Source: Paramacrobiotus metropolitanus
Taxonomy: Eukaryota; Tardigrada; Eutardigrada; Parachela; Macrobiotidae
NCBI RefSeq assembly: GCF_019649055.1
Contig: NW_026570330.1
Span: 388,786 to 452,785, forward strand
Direction: 5' to 3'
DNA: 64,000 nt
A model generated the notes under the pieces. That model saw only the letters and a program-made list of their open reading frames with translations, ran no database searches and had not been told where the DNA came from. This document shows positions 9,226-19,393 of the stretch, one piece after another. Each line of letters begins with the position of its first letter. Within the stretch, counting starts at the first letter, position 1. The position numbers and the translations under genes were made by a program.

Positions 9226-9241
9226 CACAAGCTTCACGCCA
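9226..9241 (-). other. primer binding site
   Basis: On the minus strand TGGCGTGAAGCTTGTG begins one base inside the 5' LTR. TGG pairs with a tRNA CCA end. The first ten bases recur in the PBS candidate at 6833. Confidence 0.7.
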
Positions 9242-9242
9242 T

Positions 9243-9436
9243 TGTCATGTATTGTCATGTGTAGGAATCGTATCTTTATTGTATCGTAATGGTCAGGAAA
9301 ACAACTGAAAGGAAACTGAGGAATCGTAACTAGAGAACCGGGAAAACACAAGAGAAGTTGCTAAGAAGACAAGGACAAAGGACAGAAATAGGAAAGTATT
9401 AGAAGGACAATAAACACGTGAACTCAGTATACTACA
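9243..9436 (-). repeat. 5' LTR of the 1.54-kb element
   Basis: A 194-bp LTR identical to 7893-8086. It is followed on the plus strand by the target duplication ATATC (9437-9441) and the rest of Repeat A. Confidence 0.93.
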
Positions 9437-9441
9437 ATATC

Positions 9442-9740
9442 AAAGATGTCAAAGCCCATCACTCTTTCCGCTAAGGAGCACTTGCGTTATTTCTACCAGT
9501 TTCGAATAGCTTTTGCTTTCCCATGTTTGAAAATGTCGTAAAGAGCGTTCATACAAAGTTTGGATTTTGCACTGACCGAAGAGCAATTAGTGCTGATGCC
9601 GCCGCGGCCGTTAATAACAATTTAACATTCCGTATCGCAAACAAGACGGCAGGATACGCACACCATGAATTCACTGGAAACGAAGCCCTGTTCGACAGCG
9701 TCTGCTCAAATTTGGCAAATTGGAACCTTGAAAACTGTGA
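9442..9740 (+). repeat. Repeat A copy 2, right part
   Basis: Homologous to 5331-5600 of copy 1, starting AAAGATGTC and running through TTCCGTATCGCAAAC and GAAGCCCTGTTC. The similarity fades near 9740, where the non-LTR RT sequence begins. The reading frame open in copy 1 is broken here. Confidence 0.7.
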
Positions 9741-10519
9741 TATGGCGGTATGGCGGTATATCAAGACTTCTGGGAGCGGTTGCTTCGATTTTGGTGCCAC
9801 CGTTAACAAGCATGGTTAACAACTCACTGCGTAGTGGCGTATTTCCATCGTTGTTCAAAATGGCCGAAGTATGTCCCTTACCAAAAGTCCACAACACACA
9901 CAGCCTTGACGATTTTCGGCCCATATCGTTACTGTGCAATATTTCAAAAGTGTTTGAGCGCTGTGTGCAAATCCAGCTGTCCGCCTTCCTGCAAGCGCAC
10001 AACCAGCTGTCGCAGCGGCGGTCCGGCTTCCGCAAGGGGCATTCGTGCGAAACTCTATTGGTTAAAGTCACTGAAGCGTGGAAGTACGCAATGGATGAAG
10101 GTGATGTTACAGCAGTTGCCATGCTCGATCTGAAGAAGGCGTTTGACTCCGTCAATCACGAGCCGCTACTGCAAAAATTAAAGCAAACTGGTATCGGTGA
10201 GACCGCCCTTGCATGGTTTTATTCTTATCTTACCGGGCGTCAACAGCGCGTGAAGACTGACAAAAAATTTTCCACCTGGTTGCCGTTCGTGTCCGGTGTC
10301 CCGCAGGGCACGGTGCTTGGCCCGATATTGTTTATCATATATCTGAATGACCTGTTGCACATCACCGACTGTGAGATCGAAGCTTTTGCGGATGACACTA
10401 TCATGTACTGTCGTGGTAGGACGAAAGCAGCAGCCGCGGATAAGCTGAACACAGCATTCCTTTCAAAGCATTTGCGTTTTTCCGCAAAAGAAGCCGAAGC
10501 TTTCGAGAAAGCAGTCTAG
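9665..10519 (+). pseudogene. jockey/CR1-like non-LTR reverse transcriptase fragment
   Basis: A 284-residue open frame whose first about 40 residues are Repeat A sequence. RT homology runs from about residue 42 to 272. Motifs in order: PLPK with LDDFRPISLL (residues 71-90), FRKGHSCE (122-129), the catalytic DLKKAFDSVNH (155-165), GVPQGTVLGPILFIIYLNDL (211-230) and AFADDT (240-245, the YADD box with Phe for Tyr). This enzyme copies element RNA into DNA at a nicked target. The thumb, the C-terminus and the upstream AP endonuclease are missing, so it is dead on arrival or decayed. The ORF runs past the homology into unrelated sequence. Confidence 0.85.
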
Positions 10520-11232
10520 GTGCCGCGCTAGCGCAGAGATACTGCTCTTTGAACTCAAATTGTGATTTTTGGATTATTATCCGTAATGATGCTGCGTTTG
10601 TGTCAAGGTGCGGTCTATTATTATTTGTTTATAAACATAAAAAATAAGCAACAAAATAATCACGCGTAGCTGAGTCGGTACAGTTTTTGCTACGGACGAG
10701 AGCTGTCGCGCTCAGTCGAAGTACTAGTTGCGTGAGTGGTGTAGCGCGTAGACCTGACCAAAATAATGTTCTAAAGTTCAAATAGGTATTGGCACTGCCT
10801 AGCAGTGCATCTGCGTGGTTTTTGCATTAATTAAAGGGTGATCTACCATATTTTATCGAATAGCGGCCCAGCGTTATAATTTATCGTAAGGGCATTAGAC
10901 AGGGTCTTTATTTCCGGGAAAAACGTTTTTCAAAGGGGGAAGTATTGCAAAAAAGATCAGTTCGTGGGGTTTACATTTCTGTTAGTTTTATTTATTACAG
11001 TATATGTGCTGCAGACAAAACAATCCTCAGGTAATTTTTCTCGTAATTTTGCCTTTTTAACTGGTAACTGTAATACAGTTATACAATGTCAAGCAAATGC
11101 GCAGTCGTAAAGTGGAAGTCTCATAATATACTCGTACATGCCGAATTTAATTGGAGAAAAATCAAATCTGAATCGAAAACCGGAAGCCACTGCCGACATA
11201 TCTGCGCAGATTTACAAGACACAAAAATATAC
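10520..11232. other. noncoding stretch with a tRNA-like segment
   Basis: No gene is supported. Around 10664-10737 TAGCTGAGTCGG fits a tRNA A box, with a weak B box (CAGTCGAAGT) about 45 bases on; this may be a SINE head or a decayed tRNA. The rest is AT-rich. Confidence 0.35.
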
Positions 11233-13280
11233 TTCTTTACTTCGCCTTGCCCATTATTTCAATCAGTAACGCTTTAGGGATCAATATATTAATCACTTTA
11301 CCGAATTGAGAGCCTTTGTGGCGGGCGGCTACATGAACAACCACGGCTGACTGAAATGCAGTGTATGCATTACCATTCAGTCTATGCAGCCTACGCAGCT
11401 TATCAGTGTGCAATCTATGCAGTAAGATATGCAATTTTGTTTTGTCTGGTTGTGCAATATATCGTGGATATGCTAATCACGCAACTAAACGCGTGGTTCA
11501 TGGATGACGGGACGCTAGGAGGCCGCCCACAAGAAGTGCTTTGCAATTTTGATCTCCTCATTGCGGAAGCCAAAAAAATCGGTTTGTCTGTGAACCTTTC
11601 AAAATGTGAACTTTTTATCTGCGGTGGATCTGAAGAACAACGAGAATCTACAGCCGCTATTTTCCAGACGAAATTCCCCAGTTTGTCGGTGGTGTCTAAA
11701 GAGAAGCTGAGCCTCCTGGGATCACCTTTGTTGCCCACCGGAGTAACACCTGTGACTCAAAAAAGAGTGGAGGAAGTGAAGAACATGTGTGAACGACTAG
11801 TGCTAATCCCAAAACACCAAGCACTGTTTTTGTTGAAAAACTGCCTTGGCGTTCCAAAAATCGTCCACCTACTTCGGACCTCCCTGGCGTGGCAGTTTTC
11901 GGATGAATTATACGCCCTAGACCAAACTTTCCGCGCCGCTGTGGAGCAGATCACCAACGTCAGAATGGATCATCCAACGTGGTTGCAGACATCTTTACCG
12001 GTTCGACTGGGTGGTTTGGGAATTCGACGCACCGAGGAGCTAGCTCCCTCCGCCTACTTGGCATCGGCTTCCTCTGTGCGCTCGCTTATCTCTAAATTAT
12101 GCCCCTTTCTACCACCGACCGACACAACTTCCGCAACTCTGGCTTGGAAGTTGCTTACGGGCTTGAGTGATGTGCCAGCTGAACCCCTCCACGGCGTCCA
12201 AAAAGCCTGGGACACTCCTGCGACCTTGCGTGCCCTCTCTGACCTTTCAGCACTCCGTGTCTCTGCCACAGAAGTCGCACACTTGAAGGCGGTGTCAACA
12301 CCAGAATCGGGCTACTGGATTCACGCATTACCAGCTGCTTGCTTAGGTAATCTGTTGGAAAGTATCGATTTCCAGACCAGCGTCGCTCTACGTTTAGGCG
12401 CTCCGATCGTAACTCCCCATGAATGTAAATGGGGCGAATGAAGGACGAGTTCGGGAGACATGGACTGCGGTGCAAACGATCAGCCGGACGACTACCTAGA
12501 CATGACGGCATCAGCAAGGAGTTCGCTCGCGCGTTAACGACGGGTGGTTTCCCCGCCAGAGTGGAACCGAAAGGATTGGCCTTAGTAGGTAACAAAAGAC
12601 CGGATGTAGTTACGCTTGTCCCATGGGAACGTGGTAAACCACTCGCAATAGACGTAAGCTGTGTGGACACTCTGGCAACTTCATATCTCGACCGTACGGC
12701 CGTCAATGTCGGTGCCGCAGCGGAACTGGCCGAAGCAAAAAAGCTCGCAAAACATGCGTGACTTCAGCCAAGGTACAATTTTGTTGCCGCTGGCTTTGAA
12801 ACATACGGACCTATGGGCGACGGAGCTAAGAAGCTGGTCGATAAAACCGGACACGTCATCGCGACCACTACTGGGCAAGCACGGGCGAAAGAATTTTTCC
12901 GACAGCGGATCTCCATACAGATTCAAAGAGGAAATGCTATGTGCGTGATGGGCACAATACCGGATCAGGAGAAATTAGAGGAAATTTTCTTGTTATAGCC
13001 TGTGAAAACTGTAGCCCTATCTTGTCTGAGGCTTATATGCTTGTGTTATGTACCATCTTTTATCGAATAGTTTTTGTGGTAGCCAATATGCAACGAAAGT
13101 TAGTAAACTGTTTATCAAAATGGGCTGCTTCTTCTGTTTTGTGTACTTTTTATCAGCGTGGTTCAAACACGATCGGAATACATTGCAGTAAGACCAGCAC
13201 TGCATCTATGCAGTAAAAGTGATTAATATATTGATCCCTAAAGCGGTACTGATTAAAATAATGGGCAAAGCGAAGTATGG
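11233..13280. repeat. 2.05-kb block with long terminal inverted repeats
   Basis: Positions about 11233-11301 and 13215-13280 are inverted copies (65-68 bp, over 90 percent alike by eye). Both contain CTTCGC-TTGCCCATTATT and AGGGATCAATATATTAATCA. Between them lies the RLE-type RT pseudogene. No target duplication is obvious. Either the RT copy inserted inside a MITE-like element, or this is an inverted duplication around it. Confidence 0.7.
11356..12998 (+). pseudogene. RLE-type non-LTR retrotransposon, C-terminal RT and endonuclease
   Basis: The first frame (to 12441) has NAWFMDDGTLGG, the catalytic box with Met, then GLSVNLSKCEL and a thumb-like region. It ends in HECKWGE. A one-base shift near 12435 moves to a frame (to 12761) with FGRHGLRC, the second half of a C-C-H-C knuckle whose second Cys is replaced by Trp. 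Then come RHD, EPKGL, KRPD and, 16 residues after that Asp, the D of AIDVSCVD. These are the restriction-like endonuclease (RLE) acidic residues known from R2/NeSL-type elements. A second shift near 12758 leads to RAKEFFRQRISIQIQRGNA and a stop at 12998. The RT palm N-terminal half is missing, so this is a 5'-truncated copy. RLE elements cut one strand of a target and prime on it. Confidence 0.75.
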
Positions 13281-13369
13281 AAAGTTATGGTGGTAGTATG
13301 GAAAGTTATGGTGATACCCAAGTGAATGTACCGATTCGTTTAACTGGCCATCACAACTACTATTATTTC
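13281..13369. other. short direct repeat next to the inverted-repeat block
   Basis: GTATGGAAAGTTATGGTG is duplicated in tandem just outside the right inverted repeat. Nothing else is recognised before the first large repeat unit. Confidence 0.4.
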
Positions 13370-13792
13370 TGTTATCAAACTACGCATTATACAAAAATCA
13401 GACGCTCGCAATAAAACTTTTGCGGTAGTTAGAATTTACAAAAGTTAACGAAGAAGGCAGAGATTAGCCTACCTCAGGTAATCACAGCTTTCCCATTTTT
13501 TCCCCTTGCGAAATTGATTAAATCATAACAGTTTCTCGAAATCCCGACACAGAGAAACTAGGTACATAATGTACTGCTATATCGTGCACAGCTTGTCGAT
13601 GGCGGGAAAACAGTCAGTAAATGATAGGCTTGTTCTTGTATCTGTACTTGATAAAGCGGTAGCCTGGAAGTATTAGACTGCTTTCCTTTACGGAAAAAAT
13701 TCTTTGCACTGCTAAGTAAACAACGGCTATAATGTGTTGTGAACGTGTAAATATTAAGACGTTTAGAAATAGCTGCTATTTTGGGCCGCCGC

Positions 13793-13809
13793 GACATTTC
13801 TATAGCAAC
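13793..13809 (+). promoter_or_regulatory. degenerate RFX X-box
   Basis: CATTTCTATAGCAACGG matches the pattern ATTACCATAGCAACCGCG of the better copies, with a damaged left half. It is followed by the conserved ATTCGAAATAACCGCTA block. Confidence 0.35.
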
Positions 13810-14455
13810 GGCGATACACCATTCGAAATAACCGCTACAAACATACTATATCTATATATCTGTAGTACATAAAATAGTAGTGAAAAAGCTGCATCAGACA
13901 CATCATGTGCTAATGGCAATTGACAGCTGAAAGAGAAACCTTTTAGGATGGACAGCATTTACATGCAAGTAAATTACAAGCTGAGCACGGATGAATATCA
14001 TCTTGCGACCATCTCAGATTTTTTTATCAGAATAATGCAATATGTTGCAACATGGTTAGAACATAAGCTGTCTCCCTGGAAATTTGCAAATTAGTAAGCA
14101 CACGAGCGTGAACCCGCCCATGTTAGCCCAATGGCATCCATGGTAACAAGCTTTTGAGTGACCACTGGACTGGAGGTTCTGTAAACTGGCAACGACGATT
14201 GGTCTTAGAACACCCGCGTGATCGGAAGGTTTCGAAAGCATTTTAAAGCAGGAAAATTGGATGAGTAGAAGCTGAGATCACCGGCGCCAAAGGAGAGGGG
14301 CCGAAATCCTGGCACAGATAGTTAGTATTCATGTAATTAAGAGCGACTGCACTGTTGATTGTTCGGCACAGTAACGTTCATTGCGTACTCTGTACTTACT
14401 CTCTCCGCTCACAATCAGTCACACAGTGCTAGTCGTAAAGCAACGCAGACTGACC

Positions 14456-14521
14456 TTTCCCGTTGAAAACCGCCGATCAGACGACAGTTTGATCGTCCAT
14501 AACGCGGTCAAAAACGGGACT
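14456..14521 (+). other. three-stem structured element, copy 1
   Basis: TTTCCCGTT pairs with AACGGGA (outer stem), ACCG with CGGT (middle) and GACGA with TCGTC (inner). The three stems are nested, with symmetric internal loops. It is one of eight copies in the window. Confidence 0.6.
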
Positions 14522-14790
14522 GAACAATATGACATAATAAGAATTACTTCTTCATGCCTGATAAGCACTTAGCGCTAGGCAGGTAACTACACTTTCTAGT
14601 GTAATGCACTACGTCGTCGATTTACTGGCAGATGCGGTGCAGTGCGGATATGTCGCATAATTTGTAGCCGTGCTTGCCAATGCGGTTGTAGCATGGATGA
14701 AAACACGGCAACTTGAAAAACGCAACAGATAAATTATATAAATAAGTGAAAGCGAAGCATTTACATGAATTATGAGAGCCGACATGGATA

Positions 14791-15102
14791 TTGCACCGTT
14801 TTTCTACGATTTCGGTCTCGATCGAAACTATCTATGTGGAACGACCCGGCATGAGCAGATTACATACAGCTATCACTCGAAAATTAATTAACGCCCAAGG
14901 GAAGACATCACTACTTGTGTGTGGTTCTCCTGGTTCTGGAAAACCACTCTCATGCTACACGTTAGCTCTGAATCTGTTTAGGAGTGAGAAGAATATTACT
15001 GACGTTTGGATCAGTCTAAAAACAGAGGGGGGAGACGCCAAGAGCGGTCATGGTCATTTTGTGGCACTCGCAAGAACCCGATCAGATTGTCTGGAATGTT
15101 AA
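14791..15102 (+). pseudogene. P-loop NTPase fragment, possibly Cdc6/ORC1-like
   Basis: A 103-residue ORF. Around residues 38-52 a Walker A motif GSPGSGKP follows a hydrophobic strand (SLLVCG); the usual Thr/Ser after GK is Pro, so nucleotide binding would be impaired. The preceding ERPGMSRLHTAITRKLI resembles the RE-x-E-helix that precedes the P loop of ORC1/Cdc6 AAA+ proteins. Downstream, another frame holds VILWHSQEPDQIVWNVKTF and then a stop, so a frameshift near 15045 is likely. The segment looks inserted into repeat unit copy 1. The family assignment is weak; the P-loop itself is clear. Confidence 0.35.
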
Positions 15103-15605
15103 AACTTTCGATTTCAACAGAGATACATTCTGAAAACTGCTGAACGAAGAAGAATGTCTACAGCTGACCGTAATCTGTATAGCATATCGTAGTGCAAAAC
15201 AACAGTACTTTGTTAAACGAAAATTGCTTTGTAAATGCTTATTTTTACATTAGCGGTCAACAAAAAGCCTGATATTCACTTTCCTAGGTTGTCGCCTCTG
15301 AAACAGCATAAAAATATGGCAATCGCCGGCTTTCGCTGAATTTGTACATTTTCACTGCAACGAGGGCCTGTGCGGGTGTGCCAGTGAAAAAATGCGGAAC
15401 ACGCACAAGAATTACAGAAAACAAGTTTCACGCTATCCAGTGAAATTTGGTGAATTTCTACCAGTGAACCATACAAGATGGTTCGAATACCCATGCAACT
15501 AGTTTGTATAGGTTTTTCGGGAAGCAGATTACCGGAACACGTCGCATCTCGCCGTAATTCGCCACCGTCGCTTCTCCAGAAAATCACAGCGAGCAGTGTA
15601 TTAGG

Positions 15606-15676
15606 GTAAAATGTGTCTTTCGATAGCAGTTTTAGGGTTAAAAAACTAAAACTGCTATCGAAGGACACATTTTATC
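15606..15676. repeat. short perfect-arm inverted repeat (MITE-like)
   Basis: Arms of about 29 bp, starting GTAAAATGTGTC and CTAAAACTGCTATCG, flank a loop of about 9 bases. There is one mismatch (TTTCG versus AAGGA region). A snap-back DNA of this form can be a very small MITE. Confidence 0.65.
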
Positions 15677-16107
15677 CGTTACGTCTACTGCAACTTGCTT
15701 TGTAGGCTTAAAAAGTCACCCGAAAGGTCATCGGCACTGCCGCAGTAAATGTCGCCCACAGCATCAGCCGCACGCGAGCGATTATCGTGGCTAATGGTGA
15801 CAAGTGTAACGTGTTGGGTGAAGGTTGGATCTATGCTTTGAAAATTAATCGGTACAGTTCGCGGGATATATAGGTACTCAGCTTCCGCGTCCTACAACTG
15901 GACAAGCAAATTTACGTGTTACGTGAAGAGCTTGGCCACTGTAAACAGTGCAAAGTTATCAGCCGCTCCTGTAGTTGAATACGTACTTGCTCAAACGTAC
16001 GAATAAACGTACTTGCTCAAACTTAAACCACGAAAAGTCACAGCCGAGACGTAAATTATATAGACCACATACTAGAAAAAAAACATAAAAAGTTTCGGGG
16101 TCAGAGT

Positions 16108-16291
16108 CCAGTGGCGAATTTAAGGGGGTGCTCCGGGGCTAATGCCCCCCCGTAACTCGGACGTGAAAAAAATTCTCAAGAGTACGTTGCGAATTTTTTT
16201 TCGGCAGAGGTCGCAGAAAAACCGAGAGAATACTCCCTTTGGTATGAGTTCTCTAGCCCCCCCGTCGAAACCCGCCTAGATTCGCCACTGG
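16108..16291. mobile_element. hAT-like MITE, 184 bp
   Basis: Terminal inverted repeats CCAGTGGCGAATTTA / TAGATTCGCCACTGG are extended by G-rich and C-rich arms. The flanks GTCAGAGT (16100-16107) and GTCAGACT (16292-16299) match at 7 of 8 positions, fitting the 8-bp target duplication of hAT elements. The interior has no ORF, so it depended on a hAT transposase elsewhere. Confidence 0.8.
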
Positions 16292-16763
16292 GTCAGACTG
16301 TTTCCCAAGCGAATGCACGAATGCGTTTATTTTTGCTTTTTCCGGTATTAAACCAAGTAACGCAAGAAATTACATTTTACATATTGCCAGCATAAGCAGT
16401 AAATCTGTTGTGGTAATTACAAAACTTAACAAAAATTAGCTGGCACTAGCTTACCGGTGAAATCACAGCTTTCCCAGACATTTCATTGGGAAATATATAT
16501 ACTTCTATATAAATTTATTCATAATAGGTCTCCCAAAAGTCTTGATTGTTGGAACGGCTAGAGGCATTTCTTAGGTCGCGGCTAAAATTACTTACTGTAT
16601 TAGCAAGTGGAAAGAGGGCTTATTGTCGTCTGTGTTAATGCTGTACTTAGTAGTGCCGAACCGCTCTTCTATACGCAAAAGTTCACGTGCATACATACGC
16701 AAACAATAATAAAAGTATCGGGAAATGGATCTAAGAAATTACTGCGATTTTATACCGCCGTGA

Positions 16764-16779
16764 CATTGCCATAACAGCC
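16764..16779 (+). promoter_or_regulatory. degenerate RFX X-box
   Basis: CATTGCCATAACAGCC is a mutated form of CATTACCATAGCAACC and lies 537 bases before the stem element. Confidence 0.35.
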
Positions 16780-17300
16780 GCGAGCCGCTGTACGAAACAA
16801 CCGCTAGACATGTACGTACTTTAATTGTACTGCAGTTAAACAAAATCATCAAGTATTCATTACTACTGCTGACAGTTGTAAATGACATTTGAGAGAAAAA
16901 TTTTCAGTGTCTACAGCATTTTCTATGCAAGTAAAATAATGCTGTATTATTATGTACGGGCCAAAGCCAGCACAACAAGGAAAATAAAAGAAACGTGCTT
17001 GAAAATTAATGAAAATAATGTTCTGTATGTTTATTATTTAGACACTTCAAACGGTCTTATATAACCCTTTTCTATGATGCGCATATAGCTTTTATGTAAT
17101 CCTTTATTCTACTCTACGACTTATTTCTATGACAAGCTCAGCTTTTAATTTGTTACTGTTATCGCTTGTTCAGCAAGCAAAAAAAGGGGTGCAGCACTGT
17201 ACAACTTTTTAACGGAGGTAAACTTCCATTCGTAAGGAAAGGCACCGTAGCTGTACAGAGTACTTGCATTAACTGCTAAATACGAGTATTTGCGTAATCT

Positions 17301-17364
17301 TTTCCGTGCTAGACCGTCGCTAAGAAGGCATGTGCGCCTTCTACAGCGCGGTCCAAAACGGGAC
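17301..17364 (+). other. three-stem structured element, copy 2
   Basis: The outer stem is CCGT/ACGG, the middle GACCG/CGGTC, and the inner AGAAGGC/GCCTTCT. The inner stem has changed on both sides relative to the GACGA/TCGTC of other copies, so pairing is kept by compensatory change. Confidence 0.65.
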
Positions 17365-17450
17365 TGATTTCTAAATATGTTCTTTCGAGTTTACACACAT
17401 CATATGAACCGACATATTGTGCACTATCGAATAGCACCGCAACTGCATTT

Positions 17451-18330
17451 AAAAGACCATGGAACAGAGATTGAAAGTTGACTTCAGTTCCGAAAAAAAA
17501 AATGTTTGAATATTGCGAAACGGTAACGATGATCAGTGATTGCCATTGGGAATTATGTAGCGCAGTTCCAGCATTGCTTCTGTAAATTGGGGGGTTTTAC
17601 GAACGCTCTTTTAGCCTCATCAAATTGTGAATGAGAAGTCTACCGGTACAGGTAAAAATAAAAAAACCGGAGCAATTCCAGACCAAGCACCTTCCAGAAA
17701 ACCCGTACTATCTGTAACTTCGTCACGTGCTAATTGCGTTATTGGTCTGGGTCGAAAAAAAACGCGACGTGCTTATCCGCAGATATGAACGGTTCAGTGT
17801 CAACTTCAGCCAGAAATCGTTCGCAGTGCCGCAAAACCAACTTGGCTACGTTTGGCTTACTTTTTAAAATAACAACTGGTTCACTGACCTTTCAGAATAC
17901 CTTAAATTAGTAAAATGTTTCGGAAATGGCGACTGCATTTCATGTGATGATGGAAGCCTGTGTTATTTTGAAAAAATTTTCGCTATTGAAACGGCTACAT
18001 TTTTTTCACTCGGCATGACAAGTGGCAGTAGTACATGCGGTGTCGCCTTTTTACTAGAGGAAACTGATGACATTACACCGACTAGTTCGATGTTTTCCGT
18101 GACACGCGTGGTGTCGGTAAGCGTTAATCTTGAACAAGAACGCGCTCGTTTGCCAATATGGTTATCAACAATTATGTAAAACACCTACTGGGTCGGCTGG
18201 AAAGACCGTGAACGAGTCGTAAAGATTAAATTAAATTATAATAAATAGTAAAGGATTTCAGTCGAAATGAATCACTATAAATAATAAAGGCTCTGAGTGC
18301 GCGTGTGCGCAGGCAATGTGCAAAGATCAG
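17451..18330. other. no gene recognised
   Basis: Short ORFs only (for example 17963-18184 minus), none with recognisable features. No clear repeat was seen by eye. Confidence 0.45.
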
Positions 18331-18337
18331 TTAGGTT

Positions 18338-18430
18338 TCATTGTAGCAAGCGTTCTTGAGTACGACTGCGATGCCTTCCCGGTTCTTGTTACAACTAAAC
18401 GGATGAAAGATAATGAGTGAGCGACTGTGC
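18338..18430 (+). repeat. Repeat B, copy 1
   Basis: GTAGCAAGCGTTCTTGAGTA.. through ..TTCTTGTTAC and AATGAGTGA is homologous to 23325-23420 and 43580-43680. This copy is the most diverged. Confidence 0.5.
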
Positions 18431-19377
18431 CCTACAAAGCGGCAATGGTTCGAGATGCAGTTCAAACGCTCGAACTTCGTTAAGAAGAGGTTCTACCATG
18501 TTGAGTTACAAAATTTTGATAGATTATCGCTTTCATTCTTTCTACCCGATTGCGAATTAACAAAATCATTTCAGTGGAAGCTATGTGTGTGCGTTATAAG
18601 TACCCGTTTACTGCGCTTAACTGGACGCTGAGTCTCCTGAGAAAGCGCAGTTAAAGGAAAAGCCAGTGTTCCACTAATAGTAAACATTCTAATGTTTGCC
18701 AAACATTTCTGGGATTTATTGAATTTTTGTTTGCATAATATTGCTAGGGTAAATACATTCTTCATTTATCCAATAAAAAATAAAAACACCTTACCTTATA
18801 CACTAATAAAATAAAAGACGTTATTTGGTCGATACAGAATTCGTGGCGACATGCCGTGCGCAGAGCAAAAAGCAAGTTTTCGTTTGTGCATAACAGCTTT
18901 TCCTTTTACAACGCCAGTGTGCGGCAAGCAAATACTTACAGCCTCTTGGGCTGTTACATTCATGCTGATGAACGGAAATCGCAAGAACAGTACATATTCT
19001 GATCGCATTTAGACAACTAGTGCTTATACACTATAAGTTGCGGGAAAAGGCAAACACCAGCTTACCCCCGGAAATCACAGTTATCTCCAAATATCCCTTC
19101 GTCAAATAGATTGAATCACAATGGGCTTCTTGAAAGCCCCGATACAGTACAGCTGGTACACTAACATCGTTTGTAACTTTCGAGAAAAACTATCAGCAAA
19201 TAGATGGCTTATTCTCATCCGTGTCGAAATGATAGACTATAACTTATAAGTGTTGAACTGTCTTCCTGAACGGAAAAGTTTACTTGCACCCATACGCAAA
19301 CATCAGCAACAATTCGTTGCAGATAAGTACAGAAATTGCTGAGAAACCGCTTCTGTCAGTGTCTTGAACTGCTGAGG

Positions 19378-19393
19378 CATTACCATAGCAACC
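19378..19393 (+). promoter_or_regulatory. RFX-type X-box
   Basis: CATTACCATAGCAACC is a near-consensus X-box, the site bound by RFX winged-helix factors. It is followed by GCGATACGCC as in the other copies and lies 541 bases before the stem element. Confidence 0.5.

Larger units (their letters stand above)
7893..9436 (-). mobile_element. non-autonomous LTR retrotransposon, 1544 bp, recent
   Basis: Two identical 194-bp LTRs (7893-8086 and 9243-9436; ends TG..CA) flank 1156 bp. A 5-bp target duplication ATATC lies outside both ends (7888-7892 and 9437-9441). On the minus strand the order is LTR, PBS, gag pseudogene, polypurine tract, LTR. Protease, RT and integrase are absent. Identical LTRs mean a young insertion, yet gag is frameshifted at least three times. 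It was therefore probably copied with proteins supplied by another element (gypsy-like by its gag and zinc knuckles). It sits inside Repeat A copy 2. Confidence 0.93.
13370..15700 (+). repeat. large degenerate repeat unit, copy 1
   Basis: The order of landmarks equals the other copies: AACGAAG-AGGCAGA-ATTAGCCTACC with CACAGCTTTCCC at about 13450, the X-box at 13793, the stem element at 14456, GAATTATGAGAGCCGACATGG at 14765, CGTAGTGCAAAACAACAG at 15188 and ACTGCAACGAGG at 15354. An insertion-like segment of about 370 bp (14810-15180), absent from the copies at 36.7 and 44.3 kb, holds a P-loop ORF. No intact gene is shared among copies. Confidence 0.65.
16330..17450 (+). repeat. large degenerate repeat unit, copy 2
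   Basis: Landmarks in order: CTAGCTTACCGGTGAAATCACAGC at 16447, the X-box at 16764, the stem element at 17301, then ACCGACATATTGTGCAC at 17413. It is truncated relative to copy 1 after the stem element. Confidence 0.6.

Noticed and set aside
10664-10737. tRNA gene
   Set aside because: The A box is good but the B box is weak and no acceptor stem or cloverleaf can be drawn.
11415-12706. Minus-strand ORFs of up to 183 codons
   Set aside because: Shadows of the RLE-type RT pseudogene.
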